This document shows, piece after piece, positions 32,210 through 40,652 of a stretch of 64,000 nucleotides of DNA; within the stretch, counting starts at the first letter, position 1; each line of letters begins with the position of its first letter. The translations under genes were made by a program, and so were the position numbers. Below the pieces are notes generated by a model. That model saw nothing but the letters and a program-made list of their open reading frames with translations, was not told where the DNA came from and ran no database searches. Origin of the DNA: Bifidobacterium colobi. GTDB lineage: Bacteria > Actinomycetota > Actinomycetes > Actinomycetales > Bifidobacteriaceae. The stretch spans positions 62,001 through 126,000 of the forward strand of contig NZ_JAFEJU010000001.1 of NCBI RefSeq assembly GCF_018555455.1, read 5' to 3'.

Positions 32210-33385
32210 TTAGCGCAGCACACCCTCGATGAGACGGGTGATGAGCTCGGTGTAACCGACACCAGTGGCCTCCCATGCCTTGGGGTACATGGAAATCGGG
32301 GTGAAGCCCGGCATCGTGTTGATCTCGTTGACCATCACCGTGCCATCCGGGGTCACGAACGTGTCCACGCGGCTCAGACCAGCCCCGTCCACAGCCTTGA
32401 AGGCACGGCGAGCCACGTCGCGCACATCCTCCAAGACGCTGACGGGCAGGTTGGCCGGCACCTCCACATGGCTGGCGGAAGCATCCATGTACTTGGAGTC
32501 GAAATCGTAGAACTGATCATCATCCTGATGGTCGAGCACGATTTCACCCGGCCAGCTGGCCTCAGGCTCCTCGCCGGCCTTCGGGCACAGCACGGCGCAT
32601 TCAATCTCACGGCCGTCAATACCCTGCTCAATCAGGACCTTCCAATCATGCTCGCCAGCGGTGGCTACGGCGGCGGCCAGCTTGTCCTGCTGGGTTTCAC
32701 GATCCTCGGACTTCTCGACCTTGGTCACGCCGAAGCTGGAACCTGCACGGGATGGCTTGACGAACAGCGGGTAAGCGAGACCGGCGGCCTCGACCTGCTC
32801 GAGCACATCAACTGCAGTGAAGTTGCGAGCATCCACCATGATGCCGGGAGCAGTGGGGATGCCGGCGGCGTTCAGCACGATCTTGGTGTAGTGCTTATCC
32901 ATGCAGGTGGCAGATGCGAACACACCGCAACCCACGTACGGCACACCCATCATTTCCAGCAAACCCTGCACCGTACCGTCTTCGCCATAAGGACCATGCA
33001 GCACCGGCAGCACGGCATCAACATGGCCAAGGGAGGTCAGCGTATGGCGCATTTCCGGGTCGTTCACATCAACGAGACCGGAATCGGCGCTGTTGAGATG
33101 CTCGGGCTCGCCGGCAAAGAAACCATCCTTACCGCGGGAAGGATCAATCATCACCGGACGGGATTCCGGCGTGATCTTTACCGTCGGCAGTTCGCCACCA
33201 TCCAGTGCCCAACCGCGTGGATCCTCACCATTTACAATCCACTTGCCATCTTTGGTGATGCCGACCGGAATCGGCTCAAAACGCTCGGTATCCAATGCAG
33301 CCAGCACACCGGCAGTGGAAATGCACGAAATAGAGTGCTCGTCCGCACGACCACCGTAGAGGACCACAATACGCTTTTTGGCCAT
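32210..33385 (-). CDS. ddl: D-alanine--D-alanine ligase
   Basis: 391 residues from ATG at 33385 (AAGGATGG upstream). ATP-grasp features: KRIVVLYGGRADEHSISCIS at the N-terminus with the conserved EHxxS element, VLPVLHGPYGEDGTVQGLLE, FVKPSRAGSSFGVTKV, and VMVNEINTMPGFTPISMYPK with the metal-binding Glu/Asn. It joins two D-Ala for peptidoglycan precursors. It follows gpsA by 50 bp in the same direction. Confidence 0.95.
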   Translation of the reverse strand: MAKKRIVVLYGGRADEHSISCISTAGVLAALDTERFEPIPVGITKDGKWIVNGEDPRGWALDGGELPTVKITPESRPVMIDPSRGKDGFFAGEPEHLNSADSGLVDVNDPEMRHTLTSLGHVDAVLPVLHGPYGEDGTVQGLLEMMGVPYVGCGVFASATCMDKHYTKIVLNAAGIPTAPGIMVDARNFTAVDVLEQVEAAGLAYPLFVKPSRAGSSFGVTKVEKSEDRETQQDKLAAAVATAGEHDWKVLIEQGIDGREIECAVLCPKAGEEPEASWPGEIVLDHQDDDQFYDFDSKYMDASASHVEVPANLPVSVLEDVRDVARRAFKAVDGAGLSRVDTFVTPDGTVMVNEINTMPGFTPISMYPKAWEATGVGYTELITRLIEGVLR

Positions 33386-33435
33386 AACCATCCTTAGCAA
33401 TAACTCTGTGACTACCGAATCAACCTATTGGTAGC

Positions 33436-34437
33436 CTACTCGGCCGTAATCTCACGGCCAAACAATCCGGACAACATTTCAGCACAGGAGATGCCTTCGT
33501 TCAGTACGCGGCTCATCTGGTAGGCCAACGGAGTCGGCACACCGAGCTCCTTGCCCAGCGCCACCACAGCATCCGTGGTCGGTACGCCTTCGGCCACACC
33601 ATTGCTCACCTTGGTGGCTTCCTCCACGCTCATGCCCTTGCCCAGATTGGAGCCGAACGTGTAGTTGCGAGACAACGGCGAGCCGCACGTGGCAATCAAA
33701 TCACCCACACCGGCAAGACCGGCGAACGTCTTCGGATCAGCACCGGCAGCGGCACCCAGAGCGGTCAGCTCAGCAAGGCCACGAGTCTCAATCATGGCTG
33801 CAGTGTTCTCGCCATAGCCGGCGCCGCGGGCCATACCCACGGCAAGCGCAGTGACGTTCTTCAGGCTGCCGCACATTTCCAAGCCGATAACATCGTTGGT
33901 CACGAACGCCTTGAAGTAGCTGGTGGTGCAGGTTTCGGCGACCTTCTTCGCATTGTCGAGGTTCGCGCAGCCCACCACCGTGGCGGCCGGGTGACGGTCA
34001 GCGATTTCCTTGGACAGGTTCGGGCCGGAGATGGCAGCAAAACGATCGGCCGGCAAGTCAAGCGCCTCGCGCACGACTTCATCCATACGCTTATTGGTTT
34101 TGCGCTCGATGCCCTTCATCAGGCTCACCACAATGGCATCCTCGGGAATCAGTCCCTTGAAATCGGCGAGCGCGATACGTGCGAACTGGGCGGCAATGGC
34201 CACCACAATGATTTCGGCGTCCTTGACGGCTTCGGCACGATCGCCGGTGGCGGTCATGTTGTCCGGCAGCTTCTCCACGGAAGGCAGGCGCACTGCATTG
34301 TGGTGATGATCGCGAATGCCTTCTACGATTTCAGGCTCGATGGCCCACATGGTTACGCTGTTGCCGGCATCGGCCAGAACCTGGCCGAAGGCGGTACCCC
34401 ATGCTCCTGCACCAAGAACCGTTACTTTTCTACCCAT
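33436..34437 (-). CDS. gpsA: Glycerol-3-phosphate dehydrogenase [NAD(P)+]
   Basis: 333 residues, normal length. Rossmann motif GRKVTVLGAGAWGTAFGQVL at the start, AISGPNLSKEIADRHPAATV, and CGSLKNVTALAVGMARGAGY with the catalytic Lys. It makes sn-glycerol-3-phosphate for lipids, and a PlsC-like acyltransferase gene lies just upstream. The first 13 codons and the ribosome-binding region (TAAGGAGCAATTGGT) are repeated 158 bp upstream. Confidence 0.95.
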   Translation of the reverse strand: MGRKVTVLGAGAWGTAFGQVLADAGNSVTMWAIEPEIVEGIRDHHHNAVRLPSVEKLPDNMTATGDRAEAVKDAEIIVVAIAAQFARIALADFKGLIPEDAIVVSLMKGIERKTNKRMDEVVREALDLPADRFAAISGPNLSKEIADRHPAATVVGCANLDNAKKVAETCTTSYFKAFVTNDVIGLEMCGSLKNVTALAVGMARGAGYGENTAAMIETRGLAELTALGAAAGADPKTFAGLAGVGDLIATCGSPLSRNYTFGSNLGKGMSVEEATKVSNGVAEGVPTTDAVVALGKELGVPTPLAYQMSRVLNEGISCAEMLSGLFGREITAE

Positions 34438-34467
34438 ACCAATTGCTCCTTACGTTTGTCGCATGGG
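34398..34467 (-). repeat. gpsA 5' end, functional copy of a 70-bp direct repeat
   Basis: It covers the ribosome binding site, ATG and first codons of gpsA. It pairs with 34556-34625; only two mismatches separate the copies. Confidence 0.9.
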
Positions 34468-34520
34468 GTGCTGTTTTTCTACCCTCACTCGGCTACCGCC
34501 TCGCTCGGGCGTCGCCTATA

Positions 34521-34539
34521 GACAGCCCACCGGGCTGTC
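34521..34539. repeat. GACAGCCC hairpin element
   Basis: GACAGCCC-ACC-GGGCTGTC. The same 19-bp palindrome occurs twice after ppa (near 57896 and 57984). Confidence 0.75.
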
Positions 34540-34595
34540 TACTTAACGGCTCCGTCCCATGCTCCTGCACCAAGAACTGTTACTTTTCTACCCAT
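34539..34595 (-). pseudogene. Truncated duplicate of the gpsA start
   Basis: Minus-strand ATG at 34595 with the same ribosome binding region as gpsA. It encodes the first 13 GpsA residues (MGRKVTVLGAGAW), then DGAVK and a stop. It would be translated as an 18-residue peptide if transcribed. Confidence 0.8.
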
Positions 34596-34625
34596 ACCAA
34601 TTGCTCCTTACGTTTATCGCATGGG
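34556..34625 (-). repeat. gpsA 5' end, displaced copy of the 70-bp direct repeat
   Basis: Second copy, 158 bp upstream of the functional start; near-identity implies a recent event. Confidence 0.9.
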
Positions 34626-34630
34626 TTCCA

Positions 34631-34681
34631 CTCGGCTCCCCTTGTCAGGGGAGCTGTCAGCGATAGCTGACTGAGGGGTAG
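34631..34681 (-). repeat. CTCCCT/GAGGGAG interspersed repeat
   Basis: On the minus strand: CCCCTCAGTCAGC, TATCGCTGACAGCTCCCC, then GGGGAG. The sequence at 58236-58283 is organised in the same way. Confidence 0.6.
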
Positions 34682-34747
34682 TCACACGCTGTGCACTGTT
34701 ATACAGCATCTTGCTGTACAGATTGCTATCTCATGTATCGGCTTCTG

Positions 34748-35674
34748 CTACTCCACTGTGCCGGCGGGGAACGGTCCGCCTACTGACGGCCATGGTTTAC
34801 GCGACATGCTGCGATAATCCCAGTAGCCTTCAGCCGGGAATGCTTCACCGCGAATCTCGGCCAACACCGTGTTCATGCGCTTGAGCACACGCCACATCAG
34901 TTCATTGACCAATTCGGCCGGCGGCTCGTCACCCCATGAATCCATGTCAACCAGCAAATCCGCATAATCGAGCTGCTGGTCATAGCACATCACCACGTTC
35001 TTACGCGGCCACGGCCACCAATGATTAATCGAGGCCGCACCCCACGTAATCGCCGGATACAACGGCACCTGATGACCCAGTCGGCGTGAAGATTCCAGCG
35101 CGATGTACGCCACGCCTTCCTTGATGCTCATCACCCATTTCTTCGGGTCACGAGTCACCGTGCCTTCCGGCCACACGGTGAGCGGGCGCCCGGAAGTCAG
35201 AATATCGATGGAGGTCTCTTCAATCTGCTTGGCCTTACCAGAATGGCGCTGCACCGGCTGCATGCCGACCAGCTGAAACCATTTGCCGATTACTGGCCAC
35301 TTCGCCATCTCGGCTTTGGCCATATACCGCGGGCGACGGCCCATATGGAACAGGCTGGCCATTGGCACGAATACGTCGAACATCGTCACATGGCTGGCCG
35401 CAGAGATAAACGGGCCATCTTCGGGAACATGTTCCAAGCCCCATGCGCGTGTCTTGCAACTCGCGTTGAACACCACGTCCACACCGGTTAACAGGCGCTT
35501 GGTGGCTTGAGGATTCTGCGCGTTGATTTCCTCGATCTTGGCCTTCCGTTGCGGACCAGTGGGGAAATCATGCATGGGATCAACCAACTGGTGCTTCGTT
35601 GCAAGCTTGGAGACCTGCGCGTCGCTTAATGGGCTGACCGCGGAACGCGGTGACGGTTTTCCTTTGGATGCCAT
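34748..35674 (-). CDS. 1-acyl-sn-glycerol-3-phosphate acyltransferase family protein
   Basis: 308 residues from ATG at 35674; a GTG at 35722 is possible. Acyltransferase motif I, HxxxxD, lies in SAASHVTMFDVFVP. Motif III is LTVWPEGTVTRDPKK, and VPLYPAITWGAA matches motif IV. The protein transfers fatty acyl groups to lysophosphatidate or a related acceptor at the membrane. A roughly 55-residue N-terminal extension precedes the domain. Its position upstream of gpsA suits phospholipid synthesis. Confidence 0.85.
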   Translation of the reverse strand: MASKGKPSPRSAVSPLSDAQVSKLATKHQLVDPMHDFPTGPQRKAKIEEINAQNPQATKRLLTGVDVVFNASCKTRAWGLEHVPEDGPFISAASHVTMFDVFVPMASLFHMGRRPRYMAKAEMAKWPVIGKWFQLVGMQPVQRHSGKAKQIEETSIDILTSGRPLTVWPEGTVTRDPKKWVMSIKEGVAYIALESSRRLGHQVPLYPAITWGAASINHWWPWPRKNVVMCYDQQLDYADLLVDMDSWGDEPPAELVNELMWRVLKRMNTVLAEIRGEAFPAEGYWDYRSMSRKPWPSVGGPFPAGTVE

Positions 35675-35811
35675 GCCCACTATTGTTGCACGCCCCTCGA
35701 CCGACGCACCCTCAAACGGCACTGGATTCCGGGAAATCCGTTGTTCAGAGCCGTATAAATCGCTCTTTTTCGACGCAATCCGCGGAATCCAGCGCTATAT
35801 AACTTGATCAG

Positions 35812-36201
35812 TCACAGCACTGCGATGGCGTCAATCTCCACCAGAGCGCCCTTCGGAATCATGTTGTTGCCGAATGCCACACGAGCCGGCTTCACCGAAC
35901 CGATGAACACTTCGGCATAACGGGCGTCGACTTCCTTGAAGTCTTCAACGTTCTTGAGGTAGATGGTGGCGCGCACCACATGCTCAATGCCAGTACCAGC
36001 AGTATCGAGAATATGCTTGATGTTCTTCAGCGCCTGCGCAGCCTGCTCGCCGGCGGTCTCGCCTGCCAGCTCGCCGGTGGCCGGGTCAATGCCCAGCTGA
36101 CCGGAAACGAACACAAAACCATTCGCCTTCACTGCCTGGCTGTATGCGCCCAAAGCAGCTGGAGCTTCAGAAGTGGCTACTGCTTCCATCTTTTCGCTCA
36201 T
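35812..36201 (-). CDS. ridA: RidA family (YjgF/YER057c) enamine/imine deaminase
   Basis: 129 residues. AVKANGFVFVSGQLGIDPAT, IEHVVRATIYLKNVEDFKEV and KPARVAFGNNMIPKGALVEI contain the active-site Arg and Glu positions of the family. It hydrolyses reactive 2-aminoacrylate-type enamines. GAGAGGAC precedes the ATG. A single gene between the acyltransferase and the phosphodiesterase. Confidence 0.9.
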   Translation of the reverse strand: MSEKMEAVATSEAPAALGAYSQAVKANGFVFVSGQLGIDPATGELAGETAGEQAAQALKNIKHILDTAGTGIEHVVRATIYLKNVEDFKEVDARYAEVFIGSVKPARVAFGNNMIPKGALVEIDAIAVL

Positions 36202-36320
36202 GATGAGTCCTCTCGTTGGTTATGCCGATTACGGCTGAGTCTAATGGTTGTAGTCATGCGCACGATCCCAGGTGCCCGCCATGCGGCCATGAATGGCTCT
36301 GACCGGCCATAAGCACCCCT

Positions 36321-37268
36321 TTATCGCCACACTGGGCGAGAATCCTCATGTGCCGAATGCACCGAACCGTTAGCACCCGCCGGCATTGCGAACCGGTCCG
36401 CCAGCCTATGCACACGGCGGGCGCTGGCACCGAGCACACCGTCGGCACCCATGCGCAGGCAGCGCCTGCCTTCGGCATAATCACCGCTGACACCCGCATA
36501 AATCGGCACATTGTCGCGAGCGGCGCGGCGCACAATCGCCGTGTCCATGCGATTACCGCGCATCACCACAAAGCTCGCATCCCGTGGCCACCCGACTTCG
36601 GGGTGCCCCGCCGGACTCACGCATTTGCCGATCTGCCAATCCGGATGCAGCGCACGCATATCCGCAATCGCATCGTCATTCACCGCCATGACCATGACAC
36701 GGTTCGAAAAGTCACGCCGTTCAATCACCCGCGATACCGCATGAGTCAACGGTGCGGCACCATTGGAACCTGTTTTCAAATCGAGCAGCAATCCCAGATG
36801 ATCATTGCTATGTTGGGCAGCCATAATCGCTTCCTCCAACGTGGGTACGTGGTAGTTCTCCCCGTTCTGACGCATGATCATATGCTGCAGTTCATGCGTG
36901 GAGAGACTCGCCACCGGCACATTGCGCCCGTCTGCCGCAAGACGTCCGGTCATACGATCATGGAATACCACCGGCACACCGTTCGCATCCAGCCGCACAT
37001 CAATCTCGGCATAATCAGCTCCGTTTGCACCCGCATTAGCGATGGCATGCGTGGAATTCTCCGGCGCCGAGTCATCGCCGCGGTGCGCGATGGCCAGAGG
37101 CTTGACCTGCCAACCACTGATGCCGAAGCCATCCTGCTCCTTGCGCCGCATTCGAATCGCGGAAACCATACCAATGCCGAACACCAATCCCAAGGAAATC
37201 ACCAACACCACGATCTGCGCAATCCACCGACGATGGCCTCGCTCGGCAAGCGCCGTCAATGTATGCAT
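36321..37268 (-). CDS. Glycerophosphodiester phosphodiesterase, membrane-anchored
   Basis: 315 residues with AGGAGG upstream. One N-terminal helix (IAQIVVLVISLGLVFGIGMV) anchors it. The GDPD domain starts AIAHRGDDSAPENSTHAIAN with catalytic HR, then DYAEIDVRLDANGVPVVFHD (metal-binding E and D, catalytic H), LLLDLKTG and a final TIM-barrel strand GADGVLGA. It hydrolyses glycerophosphodiesters to glycerol-3-phosphate and alcohol. The C-terminal tail of about 20 residues is not conserved in family terms. Confidence 0.88.
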   Translation of the reverse strand: MHTLTALAERGHRRWIAQIVVLVISLGLVFGIGMVSAIRMRRKEQDGFGISGWQVKPLAIAHRGDDSAPENSTHAIANAGANGADYAEIDVRLDANGVPVVFHDRMTGRLAADGRNVPVASLSTHELQHMIMRQNGENYHVPTLEEAIMAAQHSNDHLGLLLDLKTGSNGAAPLTHAVSRVIERRDFSNRVMVMAVNDDAIADMRALHPDWQIGKCVSPAGHPEVGWPRDASFVVMRGNRMDTAIVRRAARDNVPIYAGVSGDYAEGRRCLRMGADGVLGASARRVHRLADRFAMPAGANGSVHSAHEDSRPVWR

Positions 37269-37290
37269 CGCAACGCACCTCCTTTATTCA

Positions 37291-37343
37291 CTCAGCACAG
37301 CCCACTCAGGCACAGCCCGCTCAGCACAGCCCGCTGAGCGCAG
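37291..37343. repeat. Tandem 14-15-bp repeat
   Basis: CTCAGCACAGCCCA, CTCAGGCACAGCCCG, CTCAGCACAGCCCG and a partial CTGAGCGCAG in a row, just upstream of the phosphodiesterase gene. Confidence 0.7.
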
Positions 37344-37566
37344 CGATAGTCCACACGCCATGTGCTGTACCGCAGCATCGTGAACCGTACTGCACCTCGG
37401 CCACGTATTCGCTGTAGCGATTTCATTATGCGATGGTCCAGCACGCCGCTGCCCTGTTTTCATGGCAACTTCATGGTTATCTCAGGGAAATCTCAGGGTG
37501 CGCAACGCACGTTTACTGCCTCTGTGAGCACCGATAACGACAGTATCTGCGCGGCCAATACACAAT

Positions 37567-37599
37567 AAGGTCTTGCCTTCCAAACGAAGACAAGACCTT
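37567..37599 (-). terminator. Terminator of tRNA-Arg
   Basis: Stem AAGGTCTTG / CAAGACCTT with an inner TCTTC / GAAGG pairing, directly after the tRNA on the minus strand. Confidence 0.6.
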
Positions 37600-37606
37600 G
37601 ACGTTG

Positions 37607-37679
37607 TGGGCTCGAAGGGGTTCGAACCCTCGACCTTCTGTTCCGGAGACAGACGCTCTATCCACTGAGCTACGAACCC
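37607..37679 (-). tRNA. tRNA-Arg (CCG)
   Basis: Acceptor GGGTTCG / CGAGCCC with one G-U pair. Anticodon stem TCTGT / ACAGA around CTCCGGA, anticodon CCG (codon CGG). T-arm GGTTCGAACC. Confidence 0.93.
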
Positions 37680-37778
37680 GAACAAGCTCACTACTGTACA
37701 CCACGGTCGGCCCGTCCATGAACGCATTGAACATTTCCAATGAACAATTCCGCGCCGCACACGCTCTACAATGAGGTT

Positions 37779-38405
37779 ATGTCGGAACTTACAGATGACT
37801 TCGAATACGAACGCCGCTTCTTCTGCCGTGAATTTCCGGCCGAGTACGACGACGGCGACACCCCGACGCTGATTGTTCAAAGCTACTATGTGCATGCCGA
37901 TAACTATGCGTTGCGCATACGTCTCGCCTCGCATACGCTGCACGTTGATATGACATCTGATGTCGATCCGCTTGCTGTGCTTGAACAGTACCGCGAGCGC
38001 TTCACCGAAGCCTATGTGACCGTTAAAGGGCCATCTGTTGGAGGTACACGGTACGAAGTCGAGCGCGAGATTGATACGCGCATTGCCGCGGAGCTGGTCA
38101 AACGCGGCGGCGAAGTGATTATCAAGAATCGCTATTCCGTCTGGATTGCCGAAGATGGTTGGAGCATCGATGTGTTCGGCGGTGCCAATGCGCCGCTGAT
38201 TGTCGCTGAAGCCGAACGATCCGGCCCGGTCACCAACCTGACTATTCCAAAGTTCTGCATCACGGAGATCACCGATCAGGCCCGATTCAATAATGATGGG
38301 CTCGCGGCCCGCCCGTTCAGCATGTGGGCAAGCGACTTTGAGGCCGAACTTGCCCAGAACGGCCCGCGATTCCAGCCCTATTTCGGCAAGAATCGCATAG
38401 TGTGA
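37779..38405 (+). CDS. CYTH-like domain protein
   Basis: 208 residues from ATG at 37779. The opening DDFEYERRFFCREFP resembles the CYTH ExExK motif, with Arg in place of Lys. Later YYVHADNYALRIRLASHTLH and TRYEVEREIDTRIAAELVKR supply the alternating charged tunnel residues, and IIKNRYSVWIAEDGWSIDVF continues the barrel. CYTH enzymes act on triphosphates (adenylate cyclase, thiamine triphosphatase, inorganic triphosphatase). Most likely an inorganic or nucleoside triphosphatase; activity unproven. Confidence 0.7.
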   Translation: MSELTDDFEYERRFFCREFPAEYDDGDTPTLIVQSYYVHADNYALRIRLASHTLHVDMTSDVDPLAVLEQYRERFTEAYVTVKGPSVGGTRYEVEREIDTRIAAELVKRGGEVIIKNRYSVWIAEDGWSIDVFGGANAPLIVAEAERSGPVTNLTIPKFCITEITDQARFNNDGLAARPFSMWASDFEAELAQNGPRFQPYFGKNRIV

Positions 38406-38448
38406 CGTCTGGGCATGCTCGTTGCCTGCGTCTGCCCTGACTAACAAT

Positions 38449-38479
38449 GATGGGCTCCCCTCAGCAAGGGCAGCCCATC
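38449..38479. terminator. Hairpin between convergent genes
   Basis: GATGGGCT / AGCCCATC with inner CCT / AGG pairing, between the CYTH and thioredoxin/TPR genes. Confidence 0.55.
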
Positions 38480-38519
38480 AGAGAACCATCAGAGAACAAT
38501 GCTCAACAGCTCAGCACAC

Positions 38520-39488
38520 TCAGTACATCAGCGTGGCGAGGCGACGGCGTGCGCGCTTCAGTCGTTCATCAGTCGGCTCGGGAATCGCAAAGTATTCCAA
38601 TAGGCGCTTACGCACCGGCTCGATATCCGCCTTATGTCCGGCTGCCAGGAAGTCCAGCAGGCGATCGAACGCATCCTGAATCTGACCACCGATCATATCG
38701 ATATCGGCCACGGCAAGCTGTGCCTCAACATCATCCGGAGCGGCTGCGGCGGCAGCACGCACTTCGCGCACATTAGCCTGCCCAGAGCGTGCCAGCAGCA
38801 GCGCCTTGGCATGCTCGCGCGCGGCCAAGGTATCACCGGGATTCATTTCCAACACATGTGCATAAGCGGCGGCAGCACCTGCGTAGTCACCCTCCTCAGC
38901 CAAACGATGCGCTTCAGTGTGCTCTGGCGGCACCTGCTCAGCCCCGGCACCAGCAGCGCCGGCACTCTTGGCGGCATCGGAATCAGGATCGCCGGAGTAT
39001 GGCGCAGTACCACTGACGCCCGCCTGGGCTGCGGCCTGAATAATCTTCGGAATCACTTCGTCGCACAGCTGCTTCAACTCATCGTCACCCGGCAGACCCT
39101 GCAGCAGCGGCATCGGACGGCCGCCAATCAGCGCGAACAGCGCCGGCGCACCCTGCACCTGCAACGCTTGGGCGATGGATGGGTTGGAGGCAATGTCAAT
39201 ACGAGACAGCTGAATCTTGCCTTCCAGCGCATTCACCGCATTACCCAGCGCACGCGCCATCGGGAACAGGCGATCATCGGTCGGCACCCACAGGAACAGC
39301 AAGATCGGGAAGGTCGCCGAGGTCTGCACCATGGCCTGGAACGTGTTCTCGGTGGTGTCGATCACATAACCGCCGGCTGCCGGGGCTCCGCCTGCCTGCC
39401 CCGGCTCGGCCTTGACCTGATGCTTCAACGCTTCCAAATCGACGGCCCCGGCCAAGGAAACACCGGGATGGAACTGCTGATCAGCCAT
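38520..39488 (-). CDS. Thioredoxin-fold/TPR protein (YbbN/CnoX-like)
   Basis: 322 residues. A thioredoxin-like domain spans about 45-155 (TFQAMVQTSATFPILLFLWV; VQGAPALFALIGGRPMPLLQ with the cis-Pro loop). The CxxC site is missing: LWVPTDDRL stands where WCGPC is expected. An Ala/Gly-rich linker then leads to TPR-like helices (AEEGDYAGAAAAYAHVLEMN, PDDVEAQLAVADIDMIG). E. coli CnoX is a holdase that hands clients to GroEL/DnaK, and actinobacterial homologues likewise lack the cysteines. It is monocistronic. Confidence 0.82.
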   Translation of the reverse strand: MADQQFHPGVSLAGAVDLEALKHQVKAEPGQAGGAPAAGGYVIDTTENTFQAMVQTSATFPILLFLWVPTDDRLFPMARALGNAVNALEGKIQLSRIDIASNPSIAQALQVQGAPALFALIGGRPMPLLQGLPGDDELKQLCDEVIPKIIQAAAQAGVSGTAPYSGDPDSDAAKSAGAAGAGAEQVPPEHTEAHRLAEEGDYAGAAAAYAHVLEMNPGDTLAAREHAKALLLARSGQANVREVRAAAAAAPDDVEAQLAVADIDMIGGQIQDAFDRLLDFLAAGHKADIEPVRKRLLEYFAIPEPTDERLKRARRRLATLMY

Positions 39489-39543
39489 ATTCTGCCTCCA
39501 CGCTTAATAACGCATAGTCACACATACTTGCGCCTATAACAAA

Positions 39544-39575
39544 CGATGCTGGAACTGATTGTAGTTCCAGCATCG
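39544..39575 (-). terminator. Terminator of the two-gene envelope operon
   Basis: Stem CGATGCTGGAACT / AGTTCCAGCATCG, followed on the minus strand by TTTGTTAT. Confidence 0.8.
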
Positions 39576-39638
39576 AAATTGGGCTCCGCTTGCCGCGTAA
39601 CGGTAACGGATGCAACGCGCGTAACGGACGTAACGTCC

Positions 39639-40652
39639 TTACAGCGCCTCCACCTTGACCGGCTGACGGTCGGCGCCTACAGCGGTAATCTGCGCGCCAT
39701 CAGCGGCCTGCGGAATATACAGCGCCACAACATTCACATACGTGACCTTCATGGTGCTGGTGTACGACTCGGAGTTATAGAGAATCTTCTCATCATCGGA
39801 CGCGGGCTGAGACTCACGACCATCACCGGCCTTACGGGTCCAGACCGAATCAATACGGCCCACTACCAGATCGCCACCGTCGGCCGTGCGCATGATCCAC
39901 ATCTGATCGGGCACCGCCGTGAAGGTCTGCTCCTGCGTGCCGTTGTTGCGCGCAATACCTTCCTGTACGGTGTTCGTCAATGTGGCGATGCGCTGGCGCA
40001 GCATATCGTCGGCGAACGTCGATGCATACTTACTGTTCGAACCGTTCTGCAGCACATCGGCATATTGGGTCAGCGCGTCGGACGGCGTGGTCACCAGACC
40101 TTCATCCTTGGCGGTGCCCATTTGCGAGCCCGATGTCGGCACCTCGAACTTCGGCATGCTCACACCGTCGAACAGTCGGGCCATGGCCACCAGCTTGTAG
40201 TTCTCACGGGCGCTGTTCTGGTTCAGCACCAGCAAACGCTGCGACTGCTGATCCTCAGTGGTAGTGGTGATGGTGAACACCGAACGCGGCCAACCATCTT
40301 CCGTGGGAATCACCACTTGGGCAACATCCTTCGGAATAGTGGCGTACTTGTTCATGCTGCCGCTCTTCTGGGCAATGGTCACCTGGCTGGTGCGAATCTC
40401 CAGCTGCGGACCGCCCATCACCGTCTTGTACTCATCCGCCGAACGAGCCTCATCGGCCTTGTCCAAGGTCTTCAGAATCTTTGTGCGGGTTTTCTTCTCC
40501 TGGGCTTCGGTCAAATCCGGAGTCGCCTTGGACGAGGAGGGCTCAGTCGCAGTAGGCAACTGTCCTTCGCAAGCGCCCAGAGGAAGCACCAGCGCCAGCA
40601 CAGCGGCTGCAGCCACGCCCATTTTGGTCACGGTATTCCAGCGCTTGATCAT
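39639..40652 (-). CDS. Hypothetical lipoprotein
   Basis: 337 residues, not assigned to a family. The signal peptide MGVAAAAVLALVLPLGAC ends in lipobox PLGAC, followed by a Ser/Thr/Pro linker. The globular domain has no recognised catalytic motif. It overlaps the preceding membrane-protein gene by four bases (ATGA), so both are translationally coupled and probably form an envelope complex. Role unknown; cell-wall or secretion functions are only guesses. Confidence 0.75.
   Translation of the reverse strand: MIKRWNTVTKMGVAAAAVLALVLPLGACEGQLPTATEPSSSKATPDLTEAQEKKTRTKILKTLDKADEARSADEYKTVMGGPQLEIRTSQVTIAQKSGSMNKYATIPKDVAQVVIPTEDGWPRSVFTITTTTEDQQSQRLLVLNQNSARENYKLVAMARLFDGVSMPKFEVPTSGSQMGTAKDEGLVTTPSDALTQYADVLQNGSNSKYASTFADDMLRQRIATLTNTVQEGIARNNGTQEQTFTAVPDQMWIMRTADGGDLVVGRIDSVWTRKAGDGRESQPASDDEKILYNSESYTSTMKVTYVNVVALYIPQAADGAQITAVGADRQPVKVEAL

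Larger units (their letters stand above)
34438..34747. other. Intergenic region built from repeats upstream of gpsA
   Basis: 310 bp between gpsA and the acyltransferase gene. It is nearly all repeats: a GACAGCCC hairpin (34521-34539), the duplicated gpsA start (34556-34625), a CTCCCT-type repeat (34631-34681) and a small TACAGCA / TGCTGTA hairpin near 34703-34719. Confidence 0.7.
37269..37606. other. Intergenic region between the phosphodiesterase and tRNA-Arg
   Basis: 338 bp. It contains a 14-15-bp tandem repeat (37291-37343), an unassigned stretch with TCATGG and CTCAGGG short repeats, and the tRNA terminator (37567-37599). No credible gene. Confidence 0.5.
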
